7,665 nucleotides of DNA from an uncultured Clostridia bacterium (lineage in GTDB: Bacteria > Bacillota > Clostridia > Oscillospirales > Acutalibacteraceae), in assembly GCA_947624755.1 (NCBI GenBank), contig CANQLQ010000093.1, positions 1 through 7,665 of the forward strand, written 5' to 3'. Positions 1-5,712 of the stretch are shown here, in pieces. The notes beneath the pieces are model-generated. The model was not told the DNA's origin. It was given only the letters and a program-made list of their open reading frames with translations, and did no database searches. Position 1 is the stretch's first letter, and the number at the start of each line of letters is the position of its first letter. A program made the position numbers and the translations under genes.

Positions 1-43
1 TACAAGCTGCCCTACTTGACGGTAAATTATTCCGTCATTTTGC

Positions 44-88
44 CCAAAAATTCTCGTTAATACACAAAGTATTGTCTTGAATTTTTGG
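44..88. repeat. Nested inverted repeat (strong hairpin) in the left non-coding region
   Basis: A perfect 10-bp inverted repeat, CCAAAAATTC at 44-53 and GAATTTTTGG at 79-88, encloses a second perfect 5-bp repeat, AATAC at 59-63 and GTATT at 69-73. The two stems are separated by a symmetric 5/5 internal loop and capped by a 5-nt loop. A smaller stem, GACGG with CCGTC, lies just to the left (about 18-36). There is no T-run directly after the stem on either strand, so it is not a typical intrinsic terminator. Its regularity suggests a dispersed repeat or a structured RNA end. The function is unknown. Confidence 0.6.
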
Positions 89-123
89 AATAAAAAAATA
101 CTTCCAAATTAGCGATAAAGTGT

Positions 124-232
124 TTTCGCGGTGTAAAACTATAATTTTATATAATTTCTATCCCGCGTAATTCATGCAGGCGATGCCTGCCGCCAATTAG
201 GACACCCTGAATTAATCAGTGCTTCCCTTATT
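124..232 (-). repeat. Palindromic repeat element, copy A
   Basis: Read on the minus strand, the element starts with a terminal motif at about 232-209 (GGAAGCACTGATTAATTC). This closely matches the ends of the MITE at 2434-2570 and the element at 7569. It continues with the hairpin GCAGGC-ATC-GCCTGC (190-176), three bases, then AATTACGCG (172-164). After an AT-rich stretch it reaches TTTACACC and GCGAAA (about 141-124). The last two blocks recur in the same order in the copies at 3130-3200 and 3229-3299. The boundary at the low-coordinate end is uncertain and may extend to the window edge. No open reading frame fits it. Confidence 0.65.
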
Positions 233-277
233 GTAAAATATTTTTACGTATGCAAACATTTGTTCGCTACACTTTAA

Positions 278-306
278 ATTTTAGAATCTTTTTTCGGTTT
301 TGTCAA
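278..306 (-). promoter_or_regulatory. Consensus leftward sigma-A-type promoter, gene outside the window
   Basis: On the minus strand there is TTGACA (306-301), a 17-nt spacer and TAAAAT (283-278). These are the same two hexamers and the same spacing as the thrS promoter at 5957-5985. Transcription would start near 271 and run left through element A toward a gene beyond position 1. No coding start is visible on the minus strand within the window, so this is either a distant gene's promoter with a repeat-containing leader or a promoter separated from its gene by repeat insertion. Confidence 0.55.
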
Positions 307-428
307 TAGAAAAACCAAAATTTATAAATAAACTGCCAAAAATTGTATTTTGCTTTGAATTATTTAATTTTTGTTAAAGTAGGCAGGTTAAAATTTTCCT
401 AAATTGAAGTTTTAATATTGTAAATCCC

Positions 429-457
429 TTGCTTTTTTTAAAAAGTTAGTGTATAAT
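429..457 (+). promoter_or_regulatory. Promoter of the foldase gene
   Basis: TTGCTT (429-434), a 17-nt spacer and a perfect TATAAT (452-457) precede the 538 start. Transcription would begin near 464, giving a leader of about 74 nt that carries a 16-bp tandem repeat and the AAAGGA ribosome binding site (524-529). Confidence 0.6.
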
Positions 458-461
458 TCTA

Positions 462-493
462 TAGCTTATATGGTTATTAGCTTATATGGTTAT
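462..493 (+). repeat. Perfect 16-bp tandem duplication at the start of the foldase leader
   Basis: TAGCTTATATGGTTAT occurs at 462-477 and again, without any change, at 478-493. The first copy begins five bases after the -10 hexamer, so the likely transcription start lies inside it. GGTTAT at 488-493 can also pair with ATAACC at 505-510. The pair could be a duplicated operator or a recent slippage event; the sequence does not distinguish these. Confidence 0.8.
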
Positions 494-537
494 ATCTTTT
501 TGACATAACCGAAAATAATATGTAAAGGATGAATTAA

Positions 538-2433
538 ATGGCTAAAAAAGAAAAGTCTCAGGCCGAGATTTACCGTGAAGAACGTAAAGCTCGACTCGCC
601 AAAGCGGCAAAGAAAAACGCAAAAAAATCTATCAGTTCTCAGGCAGGTAAAACCGCAGGAAGAGTTGTTTCTGTTATACTTGTTCTGGCTATAATCATCG
701 GTATCGGCGCCGTTGTTTTCAACCAGGCGGGTGTTATTGAAAAGACAAGAACAGCTTTTACCATAGGTGACGAAAAAATCAGTCAGGCCGAATACGGTTA
801 TTACTATATGGGAATATACAATAACGCATATTCATACGCCCAACAGTATGCCCAGTACGGTATGGATATCGGTCTTGACACAACTAAATCTCCCTTAGAG
901 CAGGAATACACAGGTTACCTCGGTGAAATTGAAGACTTCCCGGAAGATGAAACTCCGATGTGGACTGACTATTTCAAGTATGCTTCAACCGAAAACATTA
1001 AATATGTAAAAGGCGCTTGCAAAGAAGCTGAAAAGCTCGGTATTGAACTTACCGACGCTGACAAAGCAGAAGTTGAGTCAACAATGCAGCAGTACAGAGA
1101 TTATGCGAACAGTGCAGGCGGAGAAAATTCAACCTATTCTCTTTCGGCTTGGCTCAAGCAGAACTTTGGTAACGGTATGACCGAAAAGCTTTTTGAAAAA
1201 ATCCTTCTCGAACAGCAGCTTGCATCGGCTCTTAAGACAGCAAAAACCGATGAATATAAGGCAGGCTATTCAAAAAAGCAGGTCAACAAAGAATACAATG
1301 AAAACACAACCGATTACGGTGTAATTACTTACAGAAACTACACCGTTGAGGCTGAAACAGTAACGACTAAGGACGAAGAAGGCAATGAATCTTCGGAAGT
1401 AACCGAAAAGACAATGAAAGCGGCAAAGACTGCTGCGGATAAGATTGCTGACGCAGCTACCGAAGACGATTTCAAAGCTCTTGCATCTGAAGCTGCAAAG
1501 GCAGCCGGCGAAGAAGATTACAAAACAATTCTCAGCGATGATTCTGCAACCTTAAGCAAAGATGCTTCTTATGAAACAGTATCGCAAAGTGTAACAGACG
1601 AAGATTTTCTTGAATGGGCTTTTGACAAAGATACCGCAATCGGCGCTACTTATGTTGTTGAAAACGAGAACAGCGGATATTCTGTTTATATGATGGTTAA
1701 CCCGCTTCATAAAGCCGACGCTTATAAAACCTACGATTCAAGACACATCCTTATCAACTTCAAGGAAGATGAAGAAGCGGCCGACACGCAAGAAGAAGAG
1801 ACAACTGCTAATGAAAATGCCGAAGAAACTGCTGAAGAAACAACAGCGGCAGAAACAACAACCGCAAAGGCAAAGGAAGAAGTTAAGGTTGAAACTCTCG
1901 ATGTTTCAAAATACAGCGACGTAAGAGTTGACCTTTCCGTAAATGCTGAAACAGCTAAAGACAAAGCTGCATACAAAGAAGCTCAGGATATTCTTAAAAA
2001 ATATCTTGATGGTGAACACACAGCGGCTGCATTTGCCGAACTTGCAAATGAATACAGTGCGGACACAGGCAGCAACACAAACGGCGGTCTTTATGAAAAC
2101 ACAGAAATCGGCAGCTTTGTTCCTCCTTATGAGGAATGGTGTCTGGCTGACGGACGTAAAGAAGGCGATGTAGGTATCGTTGAATATGAAGGCTCAAACT
2201 ACAGCGGTTACCATATCCTTTACTTTGTTGGCACAAACACCGTTACATGGGACGATGCGGTAAGAACCGCTCTTGCTCAAGAAGACCTTAACGAGTACAT
2301 TGAAGGTATTGTTCACAGTGAAGACAATGCAATCAAAGATGAAAACGCAAAAGCAATCACTGCTATTGAAGATTATCTTGCAGACGCAGTAAAAACTGCC
2401 GCAAGAAACAGCTCAGCGCAAAGTGATACGTAA
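538..2433 (+). CDS. Membrane-anchored parvulin-type peptidyl-prolyl cis-trans isomerase (PrsA/SurA-like foldase)
   Basis: This is probably an extracytoplasmic foldase that isomerises X-Pro bonds in exported proteins. A Lys/Arg-rich cytoplasmic tail (residues 1-42) precedes one membrane helix (about 43-62, VVSVILVLAIIIGIGAVV), so the protein is anchored by a helix, not by a lipobox cysteine. Residues 72-255 resemble the helical chaperone region of SurA/PrsA-type proteins. The C-terminal parvulin domain begins with SRHILINF (401-408). It is then interrupted by a Glu/Thr/Ala-rich insert (about 409-475) and resumes with AYKEAQDIL, FAELANEYSADTGS, GGLY and YSGYHILYFVG (478-565). Residues 261-392 look like a second, degenerate parvulin-like unit. 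AAAGGA at 524-529, eight bases upstream, supports this start. At 631 aa it is much longer than a typical PrsA (about 290 aa). The PPIase family call is firm; catalytic activity is inferred. Confidence 0.85.
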   Translation: MAKKEKSQAEIYREERKARLAKAAKKNAKKSISSQAGKTAGRVVSVILVLAIIIGIGAVVFNQAGVIEKTRTAFTIGDEKISQAEYGYYYMGIYNNAYSYAQQYAQYGMDIGLDTTKSPLEQEYTGYLGEIEDFPEDETPMWTDYFKYASTENIKYVKGACKEAEKLGIELTDADKAEVESTMQQYRDYANSAGGENSTYSLSAWLKQNFGNGMTEKLFEKILLEQQLASALKTAKTDEYKAGYSKKQVNKEYNENTTDYGVITYRNYTVEAETVTTKDEEGNESSEVTEKTMKAAKTAADKIADAATEDDFKALASEAAKAAGEEDYKTILSDDSATLSKDASYETVSQSVTDEDFLEWAFDKDTAIGATYVVENENSGYSVYMMVNPLHKADAYKTYDSRHILINFKEDEEAADTQEEETTANENAEETAEETTAAETTTAKAKEEVKVETLDVSKYSDVRVDLSVNAETAKDKAAYKEAQDILKKYLDGEHTAAAFAELANEYSADTGSNTNGGLYENTEIGSFVPPYEEWCLADGRKEGDVGIVEYEGSNYSGYHILYFVGTNTVTWDDAVRTALAQEDLNEYIEGIVHSEDNAIKDENAKAITAIEDYLADAVKTAARNSSAQSDT

Positions 2434-2570
2434 ATTAAGGAAGCGCTGATTAAATCGAACGTGCAGATTGCGCCGCCGAATTTTTCGTCAGATTGTCAAA
2501 AGCGACGGAAAATATCGGTGCAAGATGCGCGTTCAGCCGGCAGGCGTGATTTATTCAGTGGTTCCTTAAT
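2434..2570 (+). mobile_element. 137-bp MITE-like element with 23-bp imperfect terminal inverted repeats
   Basis: The ends, 2434-2456 and the reverse complement of 2548-2570, match at 20 of 23 positions (ATTAAGGAA at the tip, CTGA and TAAATC inside). The repeat continues inward: 2457-2475 and the reverse complement of 2516-2534 agree at 15 of 19, so nearly the whole element folds back on itself. The right arm carries about 13 extra bases (2535-2547). No transposase is encoded, so any movement would need an enzyme supplied in trans. It starts on the base after the foldase stop codon and ends on the base before the terminator hairpin. A clear target duplication was not identified. Confidence 0.75.
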
Positions 2571-2608
2571 AAAAAAACAGCGTTTCCTTCATGGAGGGGC
2601 TGTTTTTT
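2571..2608 (+). terminator. Intrinsic terminator of the foldase transcript
   Basis: AAAAAACAGC (2572-2581) pairs perfectly with GCTGTTTTTT (2599-2608), so the U-tract is part of the stem. A smaller CCTT/GAGG stem can form inside the loop. The A-run on the other strand could make it bidirectional. It lies 137 bp from the foldase stop codon only because the MITE sits between them. Confidence 0.7.
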
Positions 2609-2626
2609 GGAAAGAAGGTAAAATAT

Positions 2627-3103
2627 ATGTTTCGCGAAATGAGAAGAATAAAACAAAAGCTAAGCGATGAAGAAAGCCTTGCGATTCTCAAAAACGAAAG
2701 AAGAGGAGTCCTCTGCGTCCAGGGTGACGACGGTTATCCTTATGGGCTGCCAATTGATTATTGGTATGACGAAGAAAGCGGAAAAATATGCTTTCACGGC
2801 GCAAAGCAGGGACACAAGATTGATTCGATAAATCGCAGCGATAAAGCTTCGTTCTGTGTTTATGATGAAGGTTACAGGAAAGACGGCGAATGGTTTCTTA
2901 ACATAAAAAGCGTAATTATATTCGGAAGAATAAAAGCAGTCGAGGACGAGCAGCGAGCAGAAACAATCAGCAGAAACCTTGCCTATAAATTTACAAACGA
3001 TAACGATTACATTGACCTTGAAATAAAAAATAATATCAAACGAGTAAAATGTCTCGAACTAACCCCCGAACACATAACCGGCAAATCAATAAAAGAATCT
3101 TAG
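2627..3103 (+). CDS. Pyridoxamine 5'-phosphate oxidase-like (NimA-type) flavin-binding protein
   Basis: This is a 158-aa cytoplasmic protein of the split beta-barrel, FMN-binding superfamily, closest in style to nitroimidazole-resistance (NimA-like) proteins. Visible features are an N-terminal MRRIKQKLSDEE segment, the first barrel strand RGVLCVQGDDGYPYGLPIDY (residues about 26-45), the GKICFHGAKQGHKIDSI segment carrying the usual His, and KASFCVYDE. Members bind flavin and reduce small molecules, but substrates are mostly unknown, so drug resistance should not be assumed. The start at 2627 is preferred to the in-frame ATG at 2591. AGAAGG (2613-2618) sits eight bases before 2627, while 2591 lies in the loop of the upstream terminator. 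No clear promoter was found, so expression may depend on read-through or a weak promoter. The stop codon TAG overlaps the first base of a repeat hairpin. Confidence 0.8.
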   Translation: MFREMRRIKQKLSDEESLAILKNERRGVLCVQGDDGYPYGLPIDYWYDEESGKICFHGAKQGHKIDSINRSDKASFCVYDEGYRKDGEWFLNIKSVIIFGRIKAVEDEQRAETISRNLAYKFTNDNDYIDLEIKNNIKRVKCLELTPEHITGKSIKES

Positions 3104-3200
3104 TGGGCATCGTCCACAGAAGTTACGCGGCGGGCATCGCCCGCAGGAGTTACGCGGGGCGGTTTGATGTAAATCTTTACACCTGCGCCGCGAAACGGCT
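3103..3200 (+). repeat. Palindromic repeat units B and C (tandem 27-nt units, C with a longer 3' module)
   Basis: Unit B (3103-3129) is the hairpin GTGGGC-ATC-GTCCAC, three bases, then AGTTACGCG. Unit C starts on the next base (3130-3156) with the hairpin GCGGGC-ATC-GCCCGC, AGG and AGTTACGCG. Unit C continues to 3200 with TGTAAATCTTTACA, itself a perfect 6-bp inverted repeat with a 2-nt loop, and then CCGCGAAACGGC. B shares its first base with the TAG stop codon of the upstream gene. Confidence 0.8.
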
Positions 3201-3228
3201 TATGTTATTAACTATATAATTTTAATAG

Positions 3229-3299
3229 GTGGGCATCGCCCACGGGAGTTACGCGGGGCAGTTTGATGTAAATCTTTACACCTACGCCGTGAAACGGCT
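3229..3299 (+). repeat. Palindromic repeat unit D, near-duplicate of unit C
   Basis: This 71-nt copy lies 99 bp downstream of unit C and differs from it at about six positions. The hairpin is GTGGGC-ATC-GCCCAC, followed by GGG and AGTTACGCG (3247-3255), then TGTAAATCTTTACA (3267-3280) and CCGTGAAACGGC. Two of the six differences form a compensatory pair in the first hairpin (C-G in unit C, T-A here). Confidence 0.8.
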
Positions 3300-3303
3300 T
3301 TTT
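3286..3303 (+). terminator. Possible intrinsic terminator formed by the end of unit D
   Basis: GCCGT-GAA-ACGGC (3286-3298) is a perfect 5-bp stem with a 3-nt loop followed directly by TTTTT (3299-3303). In unit C the same stem has one mismatch and no T-run. It could end the transcript of the upstream flavoprotein gene, but the stem is short. Confidence 0.45.
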
Positions 3304-3544
3304 GATAATAAAAGGCATAACGTGACAAAAGCCATACCCCACCTGAAAGGTTAGGTTTCAAAACCGGTCAAATGTATAAAATAAACCTAACCTATACAAA
3401 CAAATCTTACATAAACTCTCACAAACCAAAATCCGGCAAGCAACCAACCTTCACGCTTGCTTCGCAAAACGGCTTTCACCAAATTATCCGCAAAAGTTTT
3501 TCCGGCGGACACAGTGATTCCCTAAGATTCCTTATAAACAATAG
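3304..3544. other. Non-coding stretch with hairpins and a repeat-end remnant
   Basis: No convincing gene is present. An 11-bp perfect inverted repeat, AGGTTAGGTTT (3348-3358) and AAACCTAACCT (3383-3393), has a 24-nt loop, and overlapping shorter pairings such as TGAAA with TTTCA are possible. A 6-bp pair, GCAAGC (3436-3441) and GCTTGC (3455-3460), follows. At 3512-3525 CAGTGATTCCCTAA resembles the right end of the MITE (CAGTGGTTCCTTAAT) and of element A, suggesting a degraded element end. A 70-codon open frame at 3372-3584 runs through the downstream terminator and has no ribosome binding site. Confidence 0.45.
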
Positions 3545-3578
3545 GGCTGTTCCAAGTGTTTTCGGAACAGCCTTTTTT
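3545..3578 (+). terminator. Strong rightward intrinsic terminator
   Basis: GGCTGTTCC (3545-3553) and GGAACAGCC (3564-3572) form a perfect 9-bp stem with a 10-nt loop, followed by TTTTTT (3573-3578). It terminates rightward transcription between the converging flavoprotein and thrS genes. The nearest rightward gene ends about 440 bp upstream, so it is either that gene's original terminator, displaced by repeat insertion, or the end of an unrecognised small RNA. On the minus strand no U-tract follows, so it is a poor thrS terminator. Confidence 0.8.
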
Positions 3579-3645
3579 ATATAGAAAATACAATTTAGAT
3601 ACTTAGACTATACATACCGATATCCGCTGAATCTTGTAAGCGGCG

Positions 3646-5592
3646 TTACCAAATAGCCTTTGTCTCTATATCTTTTTTTATCATTGCGATAAATTCATCA
3701 ATTGAGAAGCTGCCTTGGTCGCCAAAGCTGCGCTTGCGGACAGATACAGTTCCTTCTTCGGCTTCCTTGTCACCGATAACAAGAACATACGGTACCTTTT
3801 CAAGCTGGGCTTCACGAAGCTTGTAGCCGAGTTTTTCACTTCTTGTGTCAACTTCAACGCGTTCAATGCCTGCTGCCTGAAGCTTATTCTTTAGTTCATA
3901 GGCTGCATCGTGATGTCTGTCGGCAATCGGAGTTATGCGAACCTGTTCAGGTGAAAGCCAGACCGGGAATGCGCCGGCATATTTTTCAATAAGAAGAGCA
4001 AGTGTCCTTTCATAACAGCCGATTGATGTGCGGTGAATGATGTAGGGATTCTTCTTTGAACCGTCTTTGTCAACATATTCCATGCCGAATTTTTCAGCAA
4101 GCATCTGGTCAATTTGAATTGTGATGAGAGTATCTTCCTTGCCGTGAACGTTCTTTATCTGAATATCAAGCTTCGGACCGTAGAAAGCAGCTTCGCCGAT
4201 ACCGATTTTGTAGTTTATGCCAAGGTCGTCAAGAATGGTTTTCATAACGCTCTGCGCTTCGTCCCATTGTTCGGGCGTACCGATGTATTTTTCGGTATCC
4301 TCGGGATCCCACTGTGAGAAACGGTAGGAAACATCTTCATAAAGACCGAGAGTTTTAAGCATGAATGTTGTAAGCTCAAGACAGCCTCTGAATTCATCTT
4401 CAAGCTGCTCCGGGGTACACATAAGATGTCCTTCGGAAATTGTAAACTGGCGGACACGGATAAGACCGTGCATTTCGCCTGAAGCTTCATTTCTGAAAAG
4501 GGTCGATGTTTCGTTAAGACGCATCGGAAGATCTCTGTATGATCTTGCGCGGTTAAGGTATGCCTGATACTGGAACGGACAGGTCATGGGACGAAGGGCG
4601 AAAACTTCATCGTCTTTTTCTTCGTCGCCGAGAACAAACATACCGTCTTTATAGTGATCCCAGTGACCGGAAATTTTGTAAAGGTCACTTTTTGCCATAA
4701 GCGGAGTTTTTGTAAGAAGCCAACCGCGCCTTTGTTCCTCGTCCTCAACAAAACGCTGAAGAAGCTGGATAATTCTTGCGCCCTTCGGCAGCATGATGGG
4801 AAGTCCCTGACCGATATAGTCAACGGTTGTGAAAAGCTCAAGGTCTCTGCCAAGCTTGTTGTGGTCGCGCTTCTTTGCCTCTTCAAGTGCGTTAAGATGC
4901 GCTTCAAGGTCGCTTGCCTTTGTAAAGGCTGTGCCGTAAATTCTTTGAAGCATCTTATTTTTTGAATCCCCGCGCCAGTATGCGCCTGTGCATGAGGTAA
5001 GCTTGAAAGCCTTTATTCTGCCCGTGTCGGGAATATGAGGGCCGGCACAAAGCTCTTCAAATTCACCCTGACGGTAGAATGAAATTTTTTCTCCCTTGTC
5101 CGAATGTTCTTTAATGAGTTCAACTTTGTAAATTTCTCCTCTTTCCTGCATAAGAGCAATTGCTTCAGCCGGTTCAAGTTCAAACCTTTCAAGCGGCAAA
5201 GCCTCTTTGACAATCTTTTTCATTTCAGCTTCGATTTTTTCAAGAATTTCGGGAGTGAAGTTGATTTCGCTGTCAAAATCATAATAGAAACCGCCGTCAA
5301 CGGCAGGACCTATTGCAAGCTTTGTGCTCGGATAAAGGCGCTTTACTGCCTGAGCGAGAACGTGGGAGCAAGTGTGGTTGAATGTTTTTTTTGCATCATC
5401 GTCGTCAAAAGTGAGGATTGAAACCTCGCAGTCCTCGTTGAGGACTGTGCGAATGTCGGCATTTTCGCCATTGATTTTTGCAAGGCAGGCGGCTTTGTAA
5501 AGACCTGCGCCAAGACTTTTTGCGATGTCGAGAACGCTTACGCCGTTTTCATATTCGCGAACAACGCCGTCTTTAAGTGTTACTTTGATCAT
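3646..5592 (-). CDS. thrS: Threonyl-tRNA synthetase
   Basis: This enzyme charges tRNA-Thr with threonine in the cytoplasm. The 648-aa protein is full length. It has an N-terminal TGS domain (about 1-60) and an editing domain with HTCSH (H73, H77) and CAGPH (C182, H186), the residues used to clear Ser-tRNA-Thr. The class II core has motif 2 around TSTLFRNEASGEMHGLIRVR (362-381) and motif 3 around GCYERTLALLIEKYAG (525-540). Likely zinc ligands are C338, H389 and H520. The anticodon-binding domain spans about 552-640. The core uses the MTCPF and RQFTISEGH wording, which I associate with clostridial enzymes and which differs from the E. coli form. The ATG at 5592 is chosen because AAAGGA lies just upstream and the protein starts MIKVTLKDG. 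The open frame extends upstream only through the leader and its terminator hairpin. Confidence 0.97.
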   Translation of the reverse strand: MIKVTLKDGVVREYENGVSVLDIAKSLGAGLYKAACLAKINGENADIRTVLNEDCEVSILTFDDDDAKKTFNHTCSHVLAQAVKRLYPSTKLAIGPAVDGGFYYDFDSEINFTPEILEKIEAEMKKIVKEALPLERFELEPAEAIALMQERGEIYKVELIKEHSDKGEKISFYRQGEFEELCAGPHIPDTGRIKAFKLTSCTGAYWRGDSKNKMLQRIYGTAFTKASDLEAHLNALEEAKKRDHNKLGRDLELFTTVDYIGQGLPIMLPKGARIIQLLQRFVEDEEQRRGWLLTKTPLMAKSDLYKISGHWDHYKDGMFVLGDEEKDDEVFALRPMTCPFQYQAYLNRARSYRDLPMRLNETSTLFRNEASGEMHGLIRVRQFTISEGHLMCTPEQLEDEFRGCLELTTFMLKTLGLYEDVSYRFSQWDPEDTEKYIGTPEQWDEAQSVMKTILDDLGINYKIGIGEAAFYGPKLDIQIKNVHGKEDTLITIQIDQMLAEKFGMEYVDKDGSKKNPYIIHRTSIGCYERTLALLIEKYAGAFPVWLSPEQVRITPIADRHHDAAYELKNKLQAAGIERVEVDTRSEKLGYKLREAQLEKVPYVLVIGDKEAEEGTVSVRKRSFGDQGSFSIDEFIAMIKKDIETKAIW

Positions 5593-5611
5593 TGGTAAAA
5601 TTTCCTTTCTT

Positions 5612-5653
5612 AATGAAACTCTGACTAAACAGAATGAAACTTTGACTAAACAG
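5612..5653 (-). repeat. 21-bp tandem duplication between the T-box terminator and the thrS ribosome binding site
   Basis: The 21 bases at 5612-5632 (AATGAAACTCTGACTAAACA and one more base) are repeated directly at 5633-5653 with one substitution (C to T at the tenth base). The duplication lies in the part of the leader transcribed only after antitermination, about 20 bases before the start codon. It may be neutral slippage or may affect mRNA structure or stability. Confidence 0.8.
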
Positions 5654-5670
5654 AGCTTCTCATAAAATAA

Positions 5671-5712
5671 ACAAAAAGCCTCATCCCTGCACAACTGTAC
5701 TGGGATGAAGCT
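5671..5712 (-). terminator. Regulated terminator of the thrS T-box
   Basis: On the minus strand AGCTTCATCCC (5712-5702) pairs with GGGATGAGGCT (5687-5677) through an 11-bp stem containing one G-U pair. The loop is 14 nt and a TTTTTGTTT tract follows. The antiterminator formed with the T-box core would block this stem when uncharged tRNA-Thr is bound. Confidence 0.9.

Noticed and set aside
500..528. TTGACA at 500-505 as the -35 of a second foldase promoter
   Set aside because: The matching -10 position reads TAAAGG, which is the ribosome binding region, so a start there would leave almost no leader. The 429-457 promoter is far better.
1731..1976. Minus-strand open frame rich in Ser/Val/Ala opposite the foldase insert
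   Set aside because: It is an antisense shadow of the repetitive Glu/Thr/Ala codons with no ribosome binding site or domain.
2591..2629. In-frame upstream ATG giving a 170-aa flavoprotein
   Set aside because: It lies in the loop of the upstream terminator hairpin and lacks a ribosome binding site. The ATG at 2627 has AGAAGG at good spacing and yields the expected family N-terminus.
2461..2670. 69-codon rightward open frame
   Set aside because: It lies mostly inside the MITE and its terminator and overlaps the flavoprotein start in another frame.
3103..3299. CRISPR array
   Set aside because: The units are directly adjacent or irregularly spaced, with no unique spacers of uniform length and no cas genes. 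They are palindromic dispersed repeats.
3372..3584. 70-codon rightward open frame
   Set aside because: There is no ribosome binding site or family resemblance. It starts in the loop of an inverted repeat and its 3' end is the terminator stem and U-tract.
3624..3643. CCGCT/AGCGG stem just after thrS as its terminator
   Set aside because: The stem is only 5 bp with a 10-nt loop, and no U-tract follows on the minus strand.
5593..5694. Upstream extension of the thrS reading frame (34 codons)
   Set aside because: It runs through the 21-bp duplication and the T-box terminator. The protein family starts at MIKVTLKDG, with a ribosome binding site just before 5592.
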